Below are positions 57,764-64,000 of a DNA stretch of 64,000 nt, piece by piece (the first letter of the stretch is position 1; every line of letters begins with the position of its first letter). Under the pieces are notes generated by a model, which ran no database searches, was not told the DNA's origin, and worked only from the letters and a program-made list of their open reading frames with translations. Location of the stretch: the NCBI GenBank assembly GCA_965216965.1, contig CBDCGX010000052.1, positions 1 to 64,000 of the forward strand, in the 5' to 3' direction. A program made the translations under genes and the position numbers. The DNA comes from CBDAKK01 sp965216965 (GTDB lineage: Bacteria > Spirochaetota > Spirochaetia > WTKD01 > G963693115).

Positions 57764-59367
57764 ATAATTATCACGAACATGTAGTTCCTTATAATTTGTC
57801 ATCGCTGGGAATTACTAGCCCACTAATTTTAAGGAATCTTGCTGTGCCCATATTGTATGAAGAAGCTATACGCTACGAGAAAGGATCAATACTTTCAGAC
57901 ACTGGATCACTCGCCGTAACATCCCATAAATATACAGGAAGACTTCCAAAAGAAAAAAGAATTGTAAAAGACAAAAATACAAAAAACACCATCGCATGGG
58001 GGGACATTAATATTCCAATAGATGACCATGCATATCTCATTAGTAGATCGCGTGCTCTTGACTATTTAAACTCCCGTAATCGTATTTATGTTGTAGATAG
58101 CTTTGCAGGATGGGATAAAAACCATAGGATAAAAGTACGTACTATTTGTTCTCGTGCATATCATGCAATATTTATGACAAACATGCTTATTGTTCCCACT
58201 ACCAAAGAACTAGAATCATATGGCAATCCTGATTATACCATTATAAATGCAGGAGTATTTCCTGCCAACAAACATTCCCTTGGCATTACATCTGATGCCT
58301 CAGTTATTATTCATTTTACTCGAAAAGAAATGACCATTCTTGGTACCGAATATGCAGGTGAAATGAAGAAAGGATTGTTTTGTATAATAAATTATCTCAT
58401 GCCGTTTAAAAAAATACTACCCATGCACTGTGCAGCTAATGTTGATAGTAAAGAAAACACTACTTTGCTTTTTGGACTTTCTGGAACAGGAAAGACAACT
58501 CTTTCTAGCGACCAAAGTAGACACCTTGTTGGAGATGATGAACACTGCTGGTCTGATGACGGCATCTTTAATATAGAAGGTGGCTGTTATGCAAAATGCA
58601 CCAAACCACCTAGTAACATAAAAAAATGCATTACCTTCGGTGCCTTGTTAGAAAACCTTACATACGACTTAAATACACGTGAGATGAATTATTCAGATGA
58701 ATCCATTACTTCTAATACACGATCAGCATATCCTCTTTCACACGTAAAAAATGTTAAAACGCCAGCAGTTTCTTCTCACCCCAATAATATAATATTTCTC
58801 ACATGCGATGTGTTTGGAGTACTACCTCCTATTGCAAAACTAAACGAAAAACAAGCATTATACCATTTTATTAGCGGATATACATCAAAAACCCCCAATA
58901 CAGAAGTAGGTATTACAGAACCCACCGCTACATTTTCTGCTTGTTTTGGAGAAGTGTTTTTTCCCCTTACCCCAATTCAATATGCAATGTTATTTCGTCA
59001 AAAAATAAAACAACACAAAGCAACAGTATGGCTCATAAATACGGGATGGGTGGATGGAAATTTCCATACAGGGAGTAGAATCTCCCTTAAAACAACCAAA
59101 AACATTGTTGCTGCTATTCATGACAATAGAATGACACAAGCCACCTTTAGGAAAGATCCTGTGTTTGGATTTGATATTTGCATTCAATGCAAAAGAATCT
59201 CTGAAATTTTAGATCCTAGAGAAGCATGGAGAGACAAACAAGCATATGACAAACAAGCTCTCATGCTTGCAACAATGTTTAATAAAAACATAGAAAGATT
59301 TGATAATAATTCTATTATTATTGAAGGTGGTCCAATACTACGAAAAAACAAAAAGAAATCATCCTAA
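57754..59367 (+). CDS. pckA: Phosphoenolpyruvate carboxykinase (ATP)
   Basis: 537 residues. Interconverts oxaloacetate and PEP with ATP/ADP; the direction (gluconeogenesis or fermentative CO2 fixation) is not readable. Marks: RSRALDYLNSRNRIYVVDSFAGWD, AFFMTNM-like block (YHAIFMTNMLI), substrate Arg region, P-loop GLSGTGKTTLSSD (about 241-253), LVGDDEHCWSDDGIFNIEGGCYAKC, LTCDVFGVLPPIAKL and TEVGITEPTATFSACFGEVFFPL. The ATG used here overlaps the small upstream gene. Confidence 0.93.
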   Translation: MSINNYHEHVVPYNLSSLGITSPLILRNLAVPILYEEAIRYEKGSILSDTGSLAVTSHKYTGRLPKEKRIVKDKNTKNTIAWGDINIPIDDHAYLISRSRALDYLNSRNRIYVVDSFAGWDKNHRIKVRTICSRAYHAIFMTNMLIVPTTKELESYGNPDYTIINAGVFPANKHSLGITSDASVIIHFTRKEMTILGTEYAGEMKKGLFCIINYLMPFKKILPMHCAANVDSKENTTLLFGLSGTGKTTLSSDQSRHLVGDDEHCWSDDGIFNIEGGCYAKCTKPPSNIKKCITFGALLENLTYDLNTREMNYSDESITSNTRSAYPLSHVKNVKTPAVSSHPNNIIFLTCDVFGVLPPIAKLNEKQALYHFISGYTSKTPNTEVGITEPTATFSACFGEVFFPLTPIQYAMLFRQKIKQHKATVWLINTGWVDGNFHTGSRISLKTTKNIVAAIHDNRMTQATFRKDPVFGFDICIQCKRISEILDPREAWRDKQAYDKQALMLATMFNKNIERFDNNSIIIEGGPILRKNKKKSS

Positions 59368-59429
59368 TCCATAGTAAGATACTTAGATTTCTTTACACAC
59401 GCTCATAACCTACTAGAATCACTGCCTTT

Positions 59430-60143
59430 TTAATAATAAACACTATTTATATAAAGCCAAGTTGCAAAGCTACTTTGTGCTTGTTCCTCCGTATTAGGCA
59501 AAGGCTCAATCTTAAGACAAGAAACACTACAATTAGATATTTTCACAATAGGCACCCATGCATTTACATGCTCTCCTTGCATTCCAAAAGAGGTTTTAAA
59601 GATCCATTGCATAAAACCTCCATGTGATACTACACCAATATGTTTATTCCCCTGCTGTGCTAGCTCATATAATATATGCCACATTTTCTGTGCTCGATTG
59701 AGCAATTCAGTAATTGTTTCTGCGTGAGGAATAGCTTCCCAACTACGATGTTTAAACGCTCTAAAAAGCTCCGGAGTTTCTTTTTCGATATCCACAATTT
59801 TTTTCTTTTCTAAAACACCCCCATGGATTTCCATAAGATATTTACATTCAATAAGGGATAATGCACTATTGTTATAAGCACTATGAATAATCTTTGCTGT
59901 ATGTTTTGATCGCCCTATAGGAGAATATATAATAGTACTTAGCGGAATTGATCGTGCAAAATGTGCTCCTGTAACCTCTGCTTGCACTACTCCCTCATTT
60001 GTAAGTGGAGTTTCAGTTCTCCCTGCTATAACATGTGCTTTATTATATTCTGACTGCGCATGTCTTACAAAATAAATATTTATTTCTTGAGAAAGCTGAG
60101 AAAATAAAGATAATATAGTATTCATAATATTATTAGTATACAT
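59430..60143 (-). CDS. Histidine phosphatase (phosphoglycerate mutase-like)
   Basis: 237 residues. RHG motif YFVRHAQSEYN with phospho-acceptor His, then GRTETPLTNEGVVQA, SPIGRSKHTAKII and VVSHGGFMQWI with the second catalytic His. The family includes dPGM, alpha-ribazole phosphatase and broad phosphatases; here the region between resembles a general sugar-phosphate phosphatase. The start is uncertain between ATG 60143 and the in-frame ATG at 60125. Divergent from the symporter gene. Confidence 0.85.
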   Translation of the reverse strand: MYTNNIMNTILSLFSQLSQEINIYFVRHAQSEYNKAHVIAGRTETPLTNEGVVQAEVTGAHFARSIPLSTIIYSPIGRSKHTAKIIHSAYNNSALSLIECKYLMEIHGGVLEKKKIVDIEKETPELFRAFKHRSWEAIPHAETITELLNRAQKMWHILYELAQQGNKHIGVVSHGGFMQWIFKTSFGMQGEHVNAWVPIVKISNCSVSCLKIEPLPNTEEQAQSSFATWLYINSVYY

Positions 60144-60213
60144 AATAATATTATTTATTATGTATGTGTAATAATATAATTATATAAATGTAAGAAAAAT
60201 TCAGATCTAAATT

Positions 60214-61944
60214 ATGACAAATAGTATTATTATCATTATATATTTCATTGTGCTTATCACACTTGGTTTTTATTTTAGAAAAAGAAATAAAACAAGTAAT
60301 GATTTTTTTTACGGAAGTGGAAAAATCCCATGGACATGGGTTGGTATTTCTGCATTTGTAAGCCAATTCTCTGCATCAAGCTTTACCATTATTGCAGGAC
60401 AAGCATATACTGATGGATTTAGTGTGCTTATAATATATTGGGCAAGTGCTCTTTCATTTATAATTGCAGCTCTCTATTTTGCTCCCAAACTACGCCAACT
60501 CAATATAGCAAATCCTGTAGAGGCAGTACGAATGCGCTTTGGAAAAACAAACGAAAAAATACTTGCATTATTAAGCATTCCTAATTATCTTATATTTCCA
60601 GCGTTATGGGTAAATGCTCTTGCAGTATTTATAAGTGGAGCATTTAATATAAACACAACTCTTATAATTATTATTATAGGAACAATTACTATTGTAATGA
60701 GCTCTATGGGAGGAAGCTGGACTATTGTATCATCAGATTTTATTCAATTTATTATTATTGCAAGCCTTGGCATAAGTACTGCTGTTGTATCATTTGGAAA
60801 AATAGGAGGCATATCTGGATTATTAAAACATATTCCTACATCAAGCATCGTTCCCAATAACATGCAACTCATTATATTTGCTATTTGGGCAGTCTATATG
60901 GCATCACAAAAATTTTTAAATACAAATTGCATTCTTAATACCATACGGTTTAATGCTGTAGAAAACTCTACTGCTGCAAGAAAAGCGGCATGGCTTGCAG
61001 CAATTATTTATGTACTAGGTTCATTTATATGGTTTGTCCCCGCATGGGCATCTTCTATACTTATTCCTAATATACAAGAGGTATATCCAAACCTTACACG
61101 ACCTACAATGGCCGCTTATCTTGCCTTTGTGCAATCGTTCATGCCAGCAGGCATGGTAGGACTTTCTGTAGCAGCATTATTTGCAGCAACTATGTCTTCT
61201 GTAGACTCAAGCCTCAATTGGTGTGCTGGATTTATAACCCGTAGTTTTTATAAAACACACAAAGATTTATCTACAAAAAAAGACATATCAATAGCACGAA
61301 TTTATACTGCTATATTTGGCATAATAACTATCATTATTGCTTTATACTACGAAACATTAAAAACAACTTCACTCTTTGACCTTACTTTTCAGCTTATTAC
61401 CTATGTATATATTCCAACAGTCATACCTATGTTTCTTGTTTTTTGGATAAAAAAAACTCCCGACTGGAGCTTTCCTATTACTATCATTTTTGGGTTTATA
61501 ATATCAATGTTTCTAACATATAAAAGCTCACTTATAAATAATACTATTACGCACATTGCTTCTATTCTTAATATGGAAAAATTAAGTTCTCAAGATATTA
61601 GAACAGTCTCTACTTTTGTGGGTTTGTTGTTCCAAATCTTCTTTACAGGAGGGTTTTTTATTGCAAGCAGAATGTTTTTTAAAGGATACTCAACTCAACG
61701 AAACCCCGCTGTACATGATTTCTATACACGTCTTGCCACACCAATTACAAAAACATCTTCTCCCTCTTGGATAAAAGAAAGCAAATCATTTATTAACACA
61801 CTTGCTATACTTATAGTAATAGTTATGCTTGAGGTCTTCTTTTTATTGCATATATCTTTAATATTATTTTTAATTGTTGTATTATTTTCTATAGTAGTTG
61901 TGTTTATTTATAGTTACTATAAAAAACAAAAGAGCTTTTTATAG
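60214..61944 (+). CDS. Sodium:solute symporter (SSS family)
   Basis: 576 residues, about 13-14 membrane helices. SSS marks: FFYGSGKIPWTWVGISAFVSQFSASSF (Na-binding helix region), MAYLAFVQSFMPAGMVGLSVAALFAATMSSVDSSLNW, a conserved unwound helix. Sialate, glucose or proline as substrate cannot be distinguished. Divergent from the phosphatase and convergent with trpB2. Confidence 0.87.
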   Translation: MTNSIIIIIYFIVLITLGFYFRKRNKTSNDFFYGSGKIPWTWVGISAFVSQFSASSFTIIAGQAYTDGFSVLIIYWASALSFIIAALYFAPKLRQLNIANPVEAVRMRFGKTNEKILALLSIPNYLIFPALWVNALAVFISGAFNINTTLIIIIIGTITIVMSSMGGSWTIVSSDFIQFIIIASLGISTAVVSFGKIGGISGLLKHIPTSSIVPNNMQLIIFAIWAVYMASQKFLNTNCILNTIRFNAVENSTAARKAAWLAAIIYVLGSFIWFVPAWASSILIPNIQEVYPNLTRPTMAAYLAFVQSFMPAGMVGLSVAALFAATMSSVDSSLNWCAGFITRSFYKTHKDLSTKKDISIARIYTAIFGIITIIIALYYETLKTTSLFDLTFQLITYVYIPTVIPMFLVFWIKKTPDWSFPITIIFGFIISMFLTYKSSLINNTITHIASILNMEKLSSQDIRTVSTFVGLLFQIFFTGGFFIASRMFFKGYSTQRNPAVHDFYTRLATPITKTSSPSWIKESKSFINTLAILIVIVMLEVFFLLHISLILFLIVVLFSIVVVFIYSYYKKQKSFL

Positions 61945-61971
61945 CAAGCCCTATGCCATAATTATAAACAA

Positions 61972-63339
61972 CTATATTTGTAAGTGATCAATTTTTTTAA
62001 GAGATTCTTCTATTTCAGCATCACTTACTGTGTGCTGTACAAGATGCCCTTCAAAATAATCTTGATATGCTTTCATATCAAAAAAACCATGCCCACTAAG
62101 GTTAAATAGCAACACTTCCGATAAGTTTTCTTCTTTACATCGTTGTGCCTCTTTTATCACCGCAGCTATTGCATACGATGATTCTGGAGCAGGAATAATT
62201 CCTTCGCTTTTTGCAAAAGTAATAGCTGCATTAAAACATGATAATTGATCATATGCTATTGCTTCTATTAAACCATCCTTAAGAAGTTGACTCACAATAA
62301 CACCAGCTCCATGATATCGCAACCCTCCCGCATGTATTGGTGCTGGTATAAAATCATGCCCAAGTGAAAACATTGGTAAAAGAGGCGTTAGCCCAACTAC
62401 ATCTCCAAAATCATATTTAAATTTTCCTCGAGTAAGCTTTGGACACGATGTTGGTTCTACTGCCACACATCGTATTTTCTGATTTTCTGTAAAGTTTTTC
62501 TCCAAAAATGGGAAGCTAATTCCCGCAAAATTAGAACCACCACCAAAGGGAGCAATTATTACATTGGGAAGATCTTCTCCTATTTTCTCTAATTGTAAAA
62601 GTACTTCTTGTCCAATAACAGTCTGATGCATAAGCACATGATTAAGCACACTTCCAAGAGAGTACTTTGTATTTTCGTCTTTTGTAGCCTTTTCTATAGC
62701 TTCAGATATAGCTATTCCTAAACTTCCAGGCGAAGATGGATCTTGTTCTAAGATCTTCTTTCCTGATTCTGTAAAATTTGTTGGAGAAGAATGTACAGTA
62801 GCACCCCATGTATTCATCATTATTTTTCTATAAGGTTTTGATTCATAGCTTACCTTGACCATATATACTTCGCACTCAATATCAAACATACTACATGCAA
62901 AACTCAACGCACTTCCCCATTGCCCTGCTCCAGTTTCAGTTGTGATTTTTTTTACTCCTTCTTGCTTATTGTAATATGCCTGTGCTACAGCAGTATTAGG
63001 TTTATGCGATCCCGCAGGACTTCCCCCCTCATACTTAAAATATATTCGTGCTGGTGTATCAAGTGCTTTCTCAAATTCATAAGCTCGCACCAACGGAGTC
63101 CCCCTCCAGAGCTTATATATATCTCTTACTTGTTCTGGGATATCTATCCATTTATCAGAACTTACTTCTTGTTTTATAAGTTCCATAGGAAAAAGTGGTG
63201 TAAGTGCTTCGGGACCTATAGGTTTTTTTGTTGCTGGATGTAAAGGTGGAAGAGGTTTATTAGGCATATCTGATGTTATGTTGTACCATTGCCGTGGTAA
63301 TTCTGACTCATTTAAAAATATTTTCTTCACTTTATTCAT
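61972..63339 (-). CDS. Tryptophan synthase beta subunit, TrpB2 type
   Basis: 455 residues from ATG 63339; a longer frame begins at 63447 but lies before the fold. Beta-type PLP enzyme: PLP Lys in YEGGSPAGSHKPNTAVAQAYY, GAGQWGSAL, the phosphate loop FGGGSNFAG, and the extended N-terminal WYNITSDMPNKPLPPLHPATKKP which marks the TrpB2 class, which often works without TrpA. No trpA or other trp gene is in the window, so it may be a serine deaminase or an indole-scavenging enzyme. Convergent with the symporter gene. Confidence 0.88.
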   Translation of the reverse strand: MNKVKKIFLNESELPRQWYNITSDMPNKPLPPLHPATKKPIGPEALTPLFPMELIKQEVSSDKWIDIPEQVRDIYKLWRGTPLVRAYEFEKALDTPARIYFKYEGGSPAGSHKPNTAVAQAYYNKQEGVKKITTETGAGQWGSALSFACSMFDIECEVYMVKVSYESKPYRKIMMNTWGATVHSSPTNFTESGKKILEQDPSSPGSLGIAISEAIEKATKDENTKYSLGSVLNHVLMHQTVIGQEVLLQLEKIGEDLPNVIIAPFGGGSNFAGISFPFLEKNFTENQKIRCVAVEPTSCPKLTRGKFKYDFGDVVGLTPLLPMFSLGHDFIPAPIHAGGLRYHGAGVIVSQLLKDGLIEAIAYDQLSCFNAAITFAKSEGIIPAPESSYAIAAVIKEAQRCKEENLSEVLLFNLSGHGFFDMKAYQDYFEGHLVQHTVSDAEIEESLKKIDHLQI

Positions 63340-63658
63340 GCAAATAATTATACCATAAAATGATTTATTCTTTAACTCTAAGCTCTCATTATATATATCT
63401 AAAAAACACATGGAATTCGTAGACCTCAAAAAATAAACTCCGTACAAACTTATGCTCTTCTTTTAAAAAAACTAAAACATTAAAACACCTTTTTAGACAA
63501 CTATAAAAAACATGTATAAACTAAATAAACAGAAAAAATTATACGATTTTAAATTAATTGAACATTGACAAATGAAATATTTAGATTATTGGTTCAGAAA
63601 ACTTATATACAAAACTGAAGTTGACAGAATATAATAAAACCATTATTATTGAAATGTA
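63340..63658. other. Intergenic stretch before tRNA-Ala
   Basis: 319 bases, very AT-rich. Only the tRNA promoter listed separately is recognisable; no open frame or structured RNA is apparent. Confidence 0.6.
63621..63649 (+). promoter_or_regulatory. Promoter of tRNA-Ala
   Basis: TTGACA, 17-bp spacer, TATTAT, ending 9 nt before the tRNA. Consensus -35 and one-off -10. Confidence 0.8.
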
Positions 63659-63732
63659 GGGGGTATAGCTCAGCTGGCTAGAGCACTAGATTTGCATTCT
63701 AGGGGTCATCGGTTCAAGTCCGATTACCTCCA
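63659..63732 (+). tRNA. tRNA-Ala (TGC)
   Basis: 74 nt without encoded CCA. Acceptor GGGGGTA/TACCTCC (one G-T pair), D arm AGCTCAGCTGGCTAGAGC, anticodon stem CTAGA/TCTAG with loop TTTGCAT (anticodon TGC), T arm CGGTTCAAGTCCG. Discriminator A. Confidence 0.95.
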
Positions 63733-63831
63733 CTATATTTTTATAAACCTCCACTTAATCACATATTGCTCTATGTTTTATAGTAATATTAAAAAGGTGG
63801 ATTTACAATTATTTTTTTCTAACTACACTTT

Positions 63832-64000
63832 TTAGATTTTAAGATAGTGCTTTATATCTTCACATGTACAGCTGTTTTGAATACAAAACTCATATATTGC
63901 ATCATAGCACTGCAAAGAAAGTTGCGGGTTAGAAAAAGTTGCCGACCCTACTTGTATTGCTCTCGCTCCCGCAAGTAGAAATTGTATAGCATTTTCTGGT
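63832..64000 (-). CDS. pyrD: Dihydroorotate dehydrogenase, C-terminal end (5'-partial)
   Basis: 56 codons read to TAA at 63832 on the minus strand; the rest is beyond the window. PENAIQFLLAGARAIQVGSA is the conserved C-terminal FMN-phosphate block of PyrD (A-G-A-x-x-V-Q-V-G-T/S-A). Catalytic Cys/Ser and FMN residues are outside the window. The class 1 type is suggested by the short helix ending, but not proven. Pyrimidine synthesis. Confidence 0.75.
   Translation of the reverse strand, partial: PENAIQFLLAGARAIQVGSATFSNPQLSLQCYDAIYEFCIQNSCTCEDIKHYLKI

Overview
This is an AT-rich window (roughly one third G+C by eye) from a bacterium with strong AGGAGG-type ribosome sites, canonical -35/-10 promoters, many lipoproteins with lipoboxes, signal-peptide proteins and an HtrA protease. 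It reads as a diderm (Gram-negative-type) bacterial chromosome. The gene mix, with a fused aroDE, archaeal-type AspRS, lipoprotein beta-propellers and an alkyl-DHAP synthase, would suit a spirochaete or a similar host-associated lineage. No rRNA or ribosomal-protein gene is present, so the phylum is an inference.

Layout. 0-13 kb: end of a broken fabH and a broken galE, an aminotransferase, a lipoprotein, a two-gene unit pairing an HMG-CoA-reductase-family enzyme with alkylglycerone-phosphate (ether lipid) synthase, a six-repeat kelch-like lipoprotein, then mnmE, alr and rmuC. 12.6-21.8 kb: a conjugation-type type IV secretion operon in the classical order trbB-C-D-E-J-L-F-G-I plus one unknown small membrane-protein gene. 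21.8-28.7 kb: pncB, tRNA-Phe, cysE, an OmpR-type two-component system, an HtrA/DegP protease and an AlkD-like protein. 28.7-38.5 kb: a DUF4386 membrane protein, an Aap-type polar amino-acid ABC transporter and a ribose operon rbsKDACB. 38.5-47.7 kb: HAD phosphatase, MATE exporter, an EpmA-like/GH13 phosphorylase pair, a WD40 lipoprotein, a broken GT4 glycosyltransferase and an exported protein. 47.7-55.4 kb: aroB, an adenylate cyclase and its truncated tandem paralogue, aspS, aroDE, leuB. 55.5-64 kb: a decayed GH25 muramidase coupled to an LD-carboxypeptidase, a striking cluster of inverted repeats, a small membrane protein overlapping pckA, a histidine phosphatase, a sodium/solute symporter, trpB2, tRNA-Ala and the 3' end of pyrD.

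The most notable items are: (1) the HMGR-like/AGPS overlap, which may be a compact ether-lipid module in which the reductase supplies the fatty alcohol; (2) a chromosomal Trb channel operon with no relaxase or coupling protein in the window; (3) a perfect 25-1-25 inverted repeat flanked by two more inverted repeats before pckA; (4) an rbsD that appears to start at AUA; (5) a run of single-base indels, mostly in A/T homopolymers, that break fabH, galE, mnmE, alr, rmuC, trbB and a glycosyltransferase while about 25 genes in the middle are intact. These are either assembly/read errors or genuine slippage or decay, and raw reads would decide.
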